NCBI GenBank assembly: GCA_028274885.1
Contig: JAQCMX010000115.1
Coordinates: forward strand, 1 to 7,351
Direction of reading: 5' to 3'
From: Haloarculaceae archaeon
Lineage (GTDB): Archaea; Halobacteriota; Halobacteria; Halobacteriales; Haloarculaceae
DNA length: 7,351 nucleotides
A program made the position numbers and the translations under genes. Below the pieces are notes generated by a model. It was not told the origin of the DNA. It was given only the letters and a program-made list of their open reading frames with translations, and searched no databases. The first letter of the stretch is position 1, and each line of letters opens with the position of its first letter. Below, in pieces: positions 1 through 6,221 of the stretch.

Positions 1-66
1 TCGCCCCCCCTTGTGGTTCGGGGCCGGCATCTCACCGATTCCGTAGCATGCTATGTTATGTCGGGC

Positions 67-75
67 AAAAAAAAA
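67..75 (-). terminator. Possible oligo-T terminator for a leftward transcript
   Basis: Nine consecutive A on the plus strand read as T9 in a leftward transcript. Archaeal RNA polymerase commonly stops at oligo-T tracts in the non-template strand, and a run of nine is conspicuous in such GC-rich DNA. No leftward gene is visible upstream of it, so if it is a terminator it would end an unannotated RNA. It may equally be a chance homopolymer, or part of the promoter region of a gene lying off the left edge. Confidence 0.25.
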
Positions 76-274
76 GATTGCGAACGAAATCCGGGCCGAC
101 CACCGACGGGGAATGTTGCGCCGGGCCTACCGCTCGACCTGCGCCTGAAAACGCAGGTATGCGCTATCGGTCTGTATCATCCGGGAGGACAACCCTGATA
201 CTTGCGGTGGGATGTTCACAGAGCATCTGTTCCCCGTGGACGACGAAACGTACCCCTGTAGCGTCACCGAACGG

Positions 275-280
275 TTATAT
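275..280 (+). promoter_or_regulatory. TATA-like box for the surface-protein gene
   Basis: The sequence ttatat is centred about 26.5 bases before the GTG at 304. This is the spacing expected for an archaeal TATA box giving a leaderless or nearly leaderless transcript. No Shine-Dalgarno sequence lies before the GTG, which fits. The AT-rich tract continues to 282 and reads as a TATA-like aaatataa on the other strand, so leftward initiation is conceivable. Confidence 0.55.
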
Positions 281-303
281 TTCTCCCTGCCAAAGTACGA
301 TTA

Positions 304-2010
304 GTGACCCGACGCCCACTCCTGTGGTCGGTTGGGGCCCTCCTGGTGACGCTTCTGTTGCTGAGCGTTGCAGGTCCTGCCGGCGCAGCCACCGTTGATA
401 CCACCACCGGGTCGGCTGACCCGCCCGTCCCCACGACCGAATCTGCCCCGGTCCCGACTGCGGCTGTCGACACTGGACCGACAGCGACCGACAGAGCGAT
501 TCTGGCCGACAGCCACGTCCAGGCGTGTGCAGCGGACCCGCCCGCAGACCACACCGACCCCAACGGAGGAACTGATGCCGTCGTCGGTTGGGCTGGTGGC
601 TACTGGTACAACGAGCCGGTCGAAATCGACGACCAGGGATCGCCAACGCGTGCCGAAATCGAAGCGCTCACCGCACGCACCGCCGCACGCGTCGAGGCCC
701 TGCGCTGTTTGCCCTTTCAGGAGGTTCCACCGGTTGACGTGATCGACCGCGAGCAGTTCAGCGACCGGATCGCCGGGGACCTCGAGGAGTTTTACACGGG
801 GGATCGTGAACAGTTTCTCAACGGCCAGTACGGGGCGATGCTCATCGCCGGCCAGGAGACCAACGCTGCGACCCTCTACCAGGAACACCGTTCTGGGTTC
901 GCCGCGGCCTTCTACACACCCTCCGAGGACACCATCAGCTTCGTGGCCGACAGCCCAGCGAACACCGACATCGACGAGGTAACCCTCGCCCACGAACTCC
1001 AGCACGCACTGCAGGATCAGTACTACAATCTGAGCCGGTACAACCGCGGTCAGACGACCGACACGCTCCATGCGAACCTCTCGGTCGTCGAGGGCGAAGC
1101 ACAGTTTATCGGGTACCAGTACGAGCAGAACTGTCAAGAGGGTGCGTGGCTCAGCCCGTGTCTCCGGAGTCAGGCCGGTGACTCCCCCGAACCGGCCAGT
1201 TGGCAACTCACACTGTGGGATCTCCAGCCCTACACCGACGGCTACACCCTGGTCGCCCAACAGTACGAGGCACAGGGCTGGGATGGCGTGGACGCCCTGT
1301 TCGAAGACGTGCCAACCTCGACGCTACACAGCATCTATCCGGACCTGTACGGCCGGGTCGAGCCACGCGAACTGACCGTTCCGGACGAGAGCAGCGACGA
1401 GTGGGACCGACTCACATTCGATGGCAGCGATACGGAACGGGTCGGCCCTGCCGGTCTGGCCGCGATGTTCATGGGTGTCGGGTTCGAGACGGGGTTCGAA
1501 CAGAGCATCATCGACCGCCCGGACATCCTCGAGGACCACCCGCGTGATTACATCAACTTCGACCACCCCGTGACCGACGGCTGGCGCGGTGACAGCCTCT
1601 CGGTCTACGCAGATGGGGGTGACACTGCCACCGTCTGGGAGCTCGCCTGGATCGACAGCAACGAATCACAGCGCTTTGCCGACGCGTACGCGGACCTGAT
1701 CGAGATTCGCGGCGGCCAGGCTCACCCCGACCACGAGGGCGTCTACACGTTTAATGGAACAGGCGATTACGACATGGCGGTAGCACTTTCGGTTCGTGGC
1801 GACCAGACGGTGATCGTGACTGCCCCTGCCGTCGACGACCTCTCTGCGGTCCACTCGTCGCTCGAACTGGGCGATACCACCGGTGAAACAGACGACAGCG
1901 AGACCGGTGCTGATGACAGCGGCCCCGGCTTTGATATTGTGCTCGCACTCGTGGGGTTGGTCGGGACGGCCTTGCTCGCACGGCGGTGGCGGGGCACGAA
2001 CGGTAGCTGA
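304..2010 (+). CDS. PGF-CTERM surface protein with HExxH motif (Hvo_1808-like)
   Basis: A 568-residue exported protein. Residues 1-28 form a Sec-type signal peptide: an Arg pair, a long Leu/Val core, and an Ala-Gly-Ala cleavage region. A Thr/Pro/Ser-rich stretch (about 30-65) follows, then the main domain. HELQH at 230-234 is an intact HExxH zinc motif, and EGEA at 263-266 could supply the third, glutamate ligand in the gluzincin manner. Cysteines at 75, 135, 277 and 286 could form two disulfides. N-glycosylation sequons occur at Asn242, 258, 453 and 484. After an acidic linker (about 523-539), GPGF (540-543), a hydrophobic helix and RRWR form a PGF-CTERM tail, the known signal for archaeosortase A processing and lipid anchoring. 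The overall architecture recalls the Hvo_1808 surface-protein family, from memory and unchecked. Peptidase activity is inferred from motifs only. The GTG start is favoured because it begins the signal peptide and lies correctly behind the TATA box. The gene converges on the next one, 15 bases away. Confidence 0.9.
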   Translation: MTRRPLLWSVGALLVTLLLLSVAGPAGAATVDTTTGSADPPVPTTESAPVPTAAVDTGPTATDRAILADSHVQACAADPPADHTDPNGGTDAVVGWAGGYWYNEPVEIDDQGSPTRAEIEALTARTAARVEALRCLPFQEVPPVDVIDREQFSDRIAGDLEEFYTGDREQFLNGQYGAMLIAGQETNAATLYQEHRSGFAAAFYTPSEDTISFVADSPANTDIDEVTLAHELQHALQDQYYNLSRYNRGQTTDTLHANLSVVEGEAQFIGYQYEQNCQEGAWLSPCLRSQAGDSPEPASWQLTLWDLQPYTDGYTLVAQQYEAQGWDGVDALFEDVPTSTLHSIYPDLYGRVEPRELTVPDESSDEWDRLTFDGSDTERVGPAGLAAMFMGVGFETGFEQSIIDRPDILEDHPRDYINFDHPVTDGWRGDSLSVYADGGDTATVWELAWIDSNESQRFADAYADLIEIRGGQAHPDHEGVYTFNGTGDYDMAVALSVRGDQTVIVTAPAVDDLSAVHSSLELGDTTGETDDSETGADDSGPGFDIVLALVGLVGTALLARRWRGTNGS

Positions 2011-2025
2011 CCGGCAGCCTCCGTC

Positions 2026-3411
2026 TCAGAATCCGAGCAGATACGCAAGCCCGCCGAGACAACCGGCACTGAGGATCAATCCACCTACTATAAAAAGTAC
2101 AGCGCGTTTCGTGTACCCCCGCGATATCTCGTCCTCACTGAAATCGGAGATGATAAACTGCTCCGTCGCCCGATCTTCCCGCATGACGAGACGGTCCTCG
2201 TTTGCCGCCGACAGGTCTGTGTCCTGGGGCTGGGCATTCCCGTAGACGTATGCGTCGGCACCGACCGGGAGGACCTCCTCGATGTACCGACGCTTGCGAT
2301 GGGAACTCCCGGAAACCGCACGTGTCCCCGATACCGCCTCCACCATGTCTGTAACCGTATCGACAGTACCTCTGACCGAACTCAGCAGGCCGGAGGTCTC
2401 CTCGTTTGCCCCTTCGGATTCGATCTGTGAGGTCTCCGCCCCGTCTCGCTCCATGGGTTCGGTCTGCGGGTCTCGTTCTCTCTCGTCGGCCTGGAGGACG
2501 TTGCCGTGTCTGTTCAGGTCCCCCCGCGAAACGTGTGCGATGTCGAGTCCACCCGACTCACCCTGTGGTTCGCCGGTTGCCCCCCCACCGGCCTTCCCGG
2601 ATTCGCCGTCCGGTTTTGAACCTGTCCCGCCGTCCCCGACATCTGCCTGACCCGAACCGTCCGTCCCTGTGATCTGTGGCGGGCTCTCCCCATCCTGTCG
2701 CTGGCCGTCAGCTCGCCTTGCGCTGGCTTCCGGCCTGGGGTCCGGACGCTCCGCTTTGACTTCCTGCTTGGCCTGTTCCAGTGTCTGCTGTGCGTGGCCA
2801 CCGGCTGTGAAACCTCCAATGACGCCGCCCATGAGATCGGTCATTGTCTCAGCGAGTTCCGTCTGGGACGGCTGTACCTGCTCCGGACCGGCGAGAAACT
2901 CCCGGACCATCTCCGGGGGATTGCCGTACTCGCCGACACGGATTGTCGTACTGTTGCTATCGGAGATCTCGAATTTGGCATCCGGGTCCGCGTCCACAAG
3001 CATCTCCCCCGTCCCGTCGTCCAGATAGAACGGCGGCGCGAGCGTCTTCGAGAAGACCGTCCGCCACTGGTTGTTTTTGTTGTCGTCGTTGTACTCCCGG
3101 TACTCCCTGACCTTGTACGAGGCATACAGACACTTTCCGTCGGTGAAGGGTCGATCCATGACGAAATCCTTCGGGACCGCGGTCCCGTTCAGTTCCGTCC
3201 GCCCGACTGCGGCCGAGCGAACCTTCTCGGTTGGCGTGTTTTTGATCAGTCGGCCGACCCGGTAGGTCTTGAACCCATAGTATATCACTACCAGACCGAC
3301 GAGCATACCGGCCGCTAACAGTACCAGTACCTCTGTACCGGGATCTGACTGATCGGAGCCGGTACCTGCAAGCACCGTAAGCATGTATTCGGATTTCACG
3401 TTTCTGGCCAT
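2026..3411 (-). CDS. Membrane protein with split GIDE/BAM-like domain
   Basis: A 461-residue protein (452 if it starts at the second Met). It has a transmembrane helix at about 28-46, a soluble part at about 58-175, a Gly/Asp/Glu/Gln/Pro-rich low-complexity segment at about 205-345, a second conserved-looking part at about 373-425 (RRYIEEVLPVGADAYVYG, later FIISDFSEDE), and a C-terminal helix at about 437-460. The two soluble parts with the closing helix resemble the GIDE domain (also called BAM, 'beside a membrane') of mitochondrial MULAN/MAPL and many prokaryotic membrane proteins. No RING domain is present, so ubiquitin-ligase activity should not be inferred; the prokaryotic role is unknown to me. 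The long linker seems to separate the domain's halves. The start is uncertain: the ATG at 3411 gives the longest frame, but a TATA-like box at 3413-3418 better suits the ATG at 3384 (Met10). Transcription is probably separate from the hydrolase gene upstream, given the 183-base gap and the palindrome in it. Confidence 0.85.
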   Translation of the reverse strand: MARNVKSEYMLTVLAGTGSDQSDPGTEVLVLLAAGMLVGLVVIYYGFKTYRVGRLIKNTPTEKVRSAAVGRTELNGTAVPKDFVMDRPFTDGKCLYASYKVREYREYNDDNKNNQWRTVFSKTLAPPFYLDDGTGEMLVDADPDAKFEISDSNSTTIRVGEYGNPPEMVREFLAGPEQVQPSQTELAETMTDLMGGVIGGFTAGGHAQQTLEQAKQEVKAERPDPRPEASARRADGQRQDGESPPQITGTDGSGQADVGDGGTGSKPDGESGKAGGGATGEPQGESGGLDIAHVSRGDLNRHGNVLQADERERDPQTEPMERDGAETSQIESEGANEETSGLLSSVRGTVDTVTDMVEAVSGTRAVSGSSHRKRRYIEEVLPVGADAYVYGNAQPQDTDLSAANEDRLVMREDRATEQFIISDFSEDEISRGYTKRAVLFIVGGLILSAGCLGGLAYLLGF

Positions 3412-3412
3412 T

Positions 3413-3418
3413 GATAAT
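3413..3418 (-). promoter_or_regulatory. TATA-like box for the GIDE-like gene
   Basis: On the minus strand these bases read tattat. Their centre is about 31 bases before the ATG at 3384 but only about 4 before the ATG at 3411. If functional, the box would put transcription start just ahead of 3384, supporting the shorter protein. Alternative TATA-like sequences (ttatag/ctataa) lie in both arms of the adjacent palindrome, so the assignment is tentative. Confidence 0.35.
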
Positions 3419-3495
3419 ACTGACGGCTATAAGCCCATGAGCAATTTCGACCCCCCGTGGGGTCGAGTATGCTCACGAAGTTATAGCCGTCAGTA
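3418..3495. repeat. 78-base imperfect palindrome
   Basis: Three nested inverted repeats share one centre (between 3456 and 3457). The outer arms are perfect over 15 bases: tactgacggctataa at 3418-3432 and its complement at 3481-3495. The middle arms are 6 bases (tgagca 3438-3443, tgctca 3470-3475). The inner arms are 8 bases (tcgacccc 3447-3454, ggggtcga 3459-3466) around the 4-base loop ccgt. Short mismatched bulges separate them. The element lies between two minus-strand genes, downstream of the hydrolase and immediately upstream of the GIDE-like gene. It could be a remnant or small non-autonomous mobile element, an operator, or an RNA hairpin. No flanking target-site duplication is visible. 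Confidence 0.85.
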
Positions 3496-3594
3496 GTGCG
3501 TGATTCCGTACCACCGTGAGTTCCGATTCTCAGCTTTCGCGTCACGAACGTAGCGATATTCGACGCGCACCTGAAATAGTCACGCACGGCCGTA

Positions 3595-4476
3595 TCAGAT
3601 ACTGTACTGCTCGCCGTCTAGCGCGAGCGGTTGCTCAAACGCCTCCTCTGCCGGGTAGTAGTGTGCCAGGTGAACCAGCCGCGTCCGGGCGGCCCCGAGG
3701 TCCTCGGCCAGCGCCAGCGCGCCCTCGCGGGTCATGTGTTTTGTCCCGAACGTCCGGGCAACCCCGTCGCTGTCGTGGTGGGCCCCACCGAGTGGATGGT
3801 ACTCACACAGGTGTGCTGGTACGATGGCGTCGGCCAGCAGTAGATCCGGATCCGCGAGCACCGACCGGGAGCTGTCGGGGACGTCGTAGCTGGTATCCCC
3901 CGAAATCGAGAGCTTCGCGCCCGTGTCCGGCTCTTCGATTGCCAGTCCGTAGCACAAAAGCGGCGGATGATCGACCGGGACGAGCGTCACCTCGAACCCA
4001 CAGGCCTCGAACGTTTCAAGTGGCGACTGCGGATGGACCGCGATCTGATCGAGATACTCGTAGTCGGCTGCGACGGTTCCGGCGACGCTTCTGTCGGTAA
4101 CTGGATCGGTTTCGTTCGCGGCGTACACGTCGAGGTGATCGAACAGTCGGAAGCAGTTGCCGAGCCCGTCGAGGTGGTCGAAGTGGATGTGCGTGATGAT
4201 CCCCGCGTCCGGGAGTGTCACCCCCTCGCGGAGAAACTGGTGGCGAAAGTCCGGGCTGAAGTCCACGAGCAGTGACTCGCCGGTGCGGTCGTTGTGGACG
4301 TGGACCGAAAATCGGGTCCGTTCGACGCCGCCGGCTGGGGTGATTGTGGCCCCCTGTGTGCGAGCCTGTTCCCGGAGGTCGTCACCGGGGTCACGGGCCC
4401 GCTGGCAGGTGTCACAGTCACACCCGACCGTGGGGGTCCCCGTCGTGTCGCCGGTCCCCAGAAGTGTCACCCTCAT
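3595..4476 (-). CDS. PhnP-like metallo-beta-lactamase-fold hydrolase
   Basis: A 293-residue cytoplasmic metallohydrolase, close to the usual size of PhnP-type proteins. The N-terminus MRVTLLGTGDTTGTPTVGC is followed by cysteines at 19, 21 and 24 (GCDCDTC). In E. coli PhnP the equivalent cysteines, with a later histidine, bind a structural zinc; CEYH at 224-227 may supply that partner. The di-metal active site is complete: THIHFDH at 95-101 (His96, His98, Asp100, His101), His170 in VPVDH, Asp194 in SGDTSYD, and His269 near the C-terminus. PhnP is a phosphodiesterase acting on cyclic ribose phosphates in phosphonate breakdown; the substrate here is unknown and no phosphonate genes lie nearby. 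The ATG overlaps the TGA of the upstream ATPase gene in an ATGA, which suggests translational coupling and a shared message from the ATPase promoter. Confidence 0.88.
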   Translation of the reverse strand: MRVTLLGTGDTTGTPTVGCDCDTCQRARDPGDDLREQARTQGATITPAGGVERTRFSVHVHNDRTGESLLVDFSPDFRHQFLREGVTLPDAGIITHIHFDHLDGLGNCFRLFDHLDVYAANETDPVTDRSVAGTVAADYEYLDQIAVHPQSPLETFEACGFEVTLVPVDHPPLLCYGLAIEEPDTGAKLSISGDTSYDVPDSSRSVLADPDLLLADAIVPAHLCEYHPLGGAHHDSDGVARTFGTKHMTREGALALAEDLGAARTRLVHLAHYYPAEEAFEQPLALDGEQYSI

Positions 4477-5795
4477 AGGTCGTTGCCGTGATCATGGCTG
4501 TCACCGAGGCCGCCCGCGACGAGCGCATCGTGATCACCGTCGATCATATCGAGGTTTTTCAGTGTGTCGCGCTCCTCGAAGTCCTTGATCGCGTCGACCA
4601 GATCCTGCTGAGTCAGGGTGGTTCGCTCCTCGGTGAGCGCCTCAAGGACGGCTTCGCGCAACACGAGTCGGAGGTCGCTGCCGGTCAGTCCTTCGGTCAA
4701 CTCTGCAAGCTCCTTGGGTGAGAAGTCGACGATGTCCATCTCGCGGGTAACCACCTTGAGAATATCCGTCCGCATCGGTGCGTCGGGTTTGGGAAAGTTG
4801 ACAATTTCGTCGAAGCGCCGCCACGCAGCCGCGTCGAGTTGGTCGGGATGGTTGGTTGCACCGATCAGGAGGACCTCGTCTTGGACCAGGCTGACCTCGT
4901 CGATGCTCTTGAGCAGTGTGTTGACCGCCCGCTTGATCGCGGCGTGTTCGTCACTAGAGCGCGTTTTAGCGACGAAGTCGAACTCGTCGATAAAGAGGAT
5001 ACAGGGGGCAAGCCGCTTTGCCACCTCGAAGGTCTTCTCGACGTTTTTTGCGGTCTCGCCGAGATACTGGCTCGTGATCATCGAGAGTTTGACCTCCACG
5101 ACCGGGAGTCCGAGATCCTGTCCCAGCGCGCGGGCGACGGATGTCTTGCCCGTACCTGGCGGGCCGACAAAGAGGAGTTTGCCGACTTCACGGAGACCGA
5201 TTCGCGCCAGGTACTGGCGGTGTTCGATCGCCTTGACGATTTTCTGGATTTCCCCTTCCTGTTCGGCGGTCAGGACGATGTCGTTGAGGGTCAGATCGAC
5301 GTCTTCCGGGGTCTGGACGTCGACCAGATCGAGCATCTCGTCTTCCTCGTCCTCGTCGAAATACTCCTCAAGCAGGGAGTCGACAAATGCACGGTCGGCA
5401 CGCGCCGGTCGGTTGTGCTCCCGTGCGTGTTCGTAATCCACGTCCCGTTCGTCGGCGAAGTGGGCCGCGAGCACCGGGTTTTCCTCGATGCGCTGGTCGT
5501 CTACGCGGTCGAGGTACCACTTCTCGGCCATCGACCGGTCTGTCAGTGAGAGGGTGCCGGAGAAATCGTCGTAGTCGGTAAACATCAGCCCCGAGATGGC
5601 CTCCCATGGCCGATCGACGCCAGTCGCCTCGCTGGCGGTCGTCTGTGTCGCGGTTACCGGGCGCTCGATGCGGCCGTCCGACCAGAACACCGACCGATGT
5701 GTGGCCGGCAGGTCGTCGGGTTCGAAGCGGTCGTTGTCGTCGTAGATTGCGGCCGTCAGAACGAATTCGACTACATCGAGTTCCAGGTCAGTCAT
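4473..5795 (-). CDS. AAA+ ATPase, Cdc48/proteasome-ATPase-like, single AAA module
   Basis: A 440-residue protein with one AAA+ module. Walker A is GPPGTGKT at 211-218 and Walker B is ILFIDE at 266-271. Sensor 1 is Asn315 in IGATNHP, the likely arginine finger is Arg326 or Arg327 in AWRRFDE, and GLTGSDLR at 369-376 is the sensor-2 region. All point to an active, oligomeric, classical-clade AAA ATPase that remodels or unfolds a partner. Residues 1-170 match no domain I recognise and probably bind the substrate; they end in a very acidic stretch (about 143-159) before the ATPase core. No HbYX proteasome-docking tail is visible; the C-terminus ends GNDL. The partner is unknown, though the four-base overlap with the hydrolase gene suggests a joint role. 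The ATG at 5795 fits a TATA-like box about 28 bases upstream. Another ATG five bases earlier is out of frame. Confidence 0.9.
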   Translation of the reverse strand: MTDLELDVVEFVLTAAIYDDNDRFEPDDLPATHRSVFWSDGRIERPVTATQTTASEATGVDRPWEAISGLMFTDYDDFSGTLSLTDRSMAEKWYLDRVDDQRIEENPVLAAHFADERDVDYEHAREHNRPARADRAFVDSLLEEYFDEDEEDEMLDLVDVQTPEDVDLTLNDIVLTAEQEGEIQKIVKAIEHRQYLARIGLREVGKLLFVGPPGTGKTSVARALGQDLGLPVVEVKLSMITSQYLGETAKNVEKTFEVAKRLAPCILFIDEFDFVAKTRSSDEHAAIKRAVNTLLKSIDEVSLVQDEVLLIGATNHPDQLDAAAWRRFDEIVNFPKPDAPMRTDILKVVTREMDIVDFSPKELAELTEGLTGSDLRLVLREAVLEALTEERTTLTQQDLVDAIKDFEERDTLKNLDMIDGDHDALVAGGLGDSHDHGNDL

Positions 5796-5820
5796 TCCAT
5801 AGATATAGTCCCAGCAGTGT

Positions 5821-5826
5821 CATAAG
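5821..5826 (-). promoter_or_regulatory. TATA-like box for the ATPase-hydrolase operon
   Basis: The minus strand reads cttatg here, centred about 28 bases before the ATG at 5795, the spacing for a leaderless transcript. It is weaker than the other boxes in the window. A stronger-looking tatat at 5803-5807 lies too close to the start codon to be used for it. Confidence 0.4.
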
Positions 5827-5889
5827 TGACTCGAACTTCTCCGTTCGTGCCGGCGTCGAGGACGCGTCCGGACTGCCTGTTGACAGGGG

Positions 5890-5895
5890 TTTATA
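5890..5895 (+). promoter_or_regulatory. TATA box for the glycine-zipper gene
   Basis: The sequence tttata is centred about 27 bases before the ATG at 5920. This is an ideal position for leaderless transcription, and no Shine-Dalgarno sequence precedes the ATG. It is separated from the divergent ATPase promoter by about 65 bases. Confidence 0.65.
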
Positions 5896-5919
5896 CGACC
5901 TGTTGCCCAACGAGGGGCC

Positions 5920-6147
5920 ATGGGACGTATCAAACGCGCACTGAGTCGTGCCCGGTATGCGGCGATCGGCGCCGCTCTCGGCGCGGCGGTCGGCGGATTG
6001 TTGAGCAAGAACGCAGCGAGCACCGGCGGGGCACTCGGAGCACTCGTCGGCGCAACCGTCGGCGAGAAACGGGTCTCGCTCGGCTCGCTTCTGGACGATC
6101 TGAAGACACAAAAAGACGAAACCCTCGGATCGGATGCGTCCGACTGA
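5920..6147 (+). CDS. Small glycine-zipper membrane protein
   Basis: A 75-residue protein of unknown function. A short basic N-terminus (about 1-12, with several Arg and Lys) leads into two small-residue hydrophobic segments carrying glycine-zipper spacing: Gly17-Gly21-Gly25, and Gly36-Gly40-Gly44-Gly48. A polar turn around SKNAAST (29-35) separates them, so a helical hairpin in the membrane is likely. The tail (about 53-75) is polar and acidic. Such zippers pack tightly against themselves or partners in membranes. The protein is supported as real by the well-placed TATA box and by a translation with the composition of a genuine membrane hairpin. It is divergent from the ATPase operon and lies 74 bases before the thiolase gene, which has its own promoter, so no functional link is evident. 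Confidence 0.75.
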   Translation: MGRIKRALSRARYAAIGAALGAAVGGLLSKNAASTGGALGALVGATVGEKRVSLGSLLDDLKTQKDETLGSDASD

Positions 6148-6192
6148 TACGGACTGTTGGTGACTGTCTAATCTCTCACCCGGTGTCTGGGA

Positions 6193-6198
6193 TTTAAT
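6193..6198 (+). promoter_or_regulatory. TATA-like box for the thiolase gene
   Basis: The sequence tttaat is centred about 26 bases before the ATG at 6222, in the short gap after the glycine-zipper gene. The spacing matches leaderless haloarchaeal transcription, implying the thiolase is expressed independently of its small upstream neighbour. Confidence 0.6.
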
Positions 6199-6221
6199 AC
6201 GACCGATGCCGATAGAACGCT

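Larger units (their letters stand above)
1..303. other. Left-edge region without a supported gene
   Basis: No convincing gene lies here. Two plus-strand frames stay open (one to about 198, one to 398). Their translations are rich in Cys, Arg and Lys with little Asp or Glu, unlike the other proteins in this window, so they look like open frames caused by high GC. A third plus-strand frame ends with TAG at 44-46 and could be the tail of a gene to the left, but 14 codons are too few to judge. Visible structure: a 10-base palindrome (tagcatgcta, 44-53), an A9 run (67-75), and a 7-bp hairpin (acctgcg 137-143 with cgcaggt 152-158, 8-base loop). The last 30 bases carry the promoter of the gene starting at 304. 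Confidence 0.6.

Noticed and set aside
174..201. gtatca/tgatac inverted pair
   Set aside because: Only six bases with a 16-base spacer and no extension; expected by chance.
13..398. Plus-strand open frames in the left-edge region
   Set aside because: The composition is Cys-, Arg- and Lys-rich, no TATA box is correctly placed, no motif is recognised, and the longer frame runs into the surface-protein gene in another phase.
301..1260. 319-residue minus-strand open frame opposite the surface-protein gene
   Set aside because: It lies wholly antisense to a well-supported gene, has no promoter or recognisable motif, and has a Val/Arg/Gly-rich composition typical of antisense frames in GC-rich DNA.
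2026..3411. Ubiquitin-ligase function for the GIDE-like protein
   Set aside because: Ligase activity in MULAN/MAPL depends on a RING domain. No RING-type Cys/His cluster is present here.
3447..3466. The inner GC-rich 8-bp hairpin as a bacterial-type terminator
   Set aside because: No T-tract follows on either strand, and the hairpin is concentric with a larger palindrome, so a simple intrinsic terminator does not explain it.
3516..4100. 194-residue plus-strand open frame
   Set aside because: It overlaps the hydrolase gene antisense, and its Arg/Pro/Ser-rich translation resembles shadow frames, not a haloarchaeal protein.
4618..5549. Two long plus-strand open frames (272 and 236 residues) across the ATPase gene
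   Set aside because: Both are antisense to a gene with complete AAA+ motifs. The translations are Ser/Arg-rich or Val/Asp-rich mirror products of the real frame.
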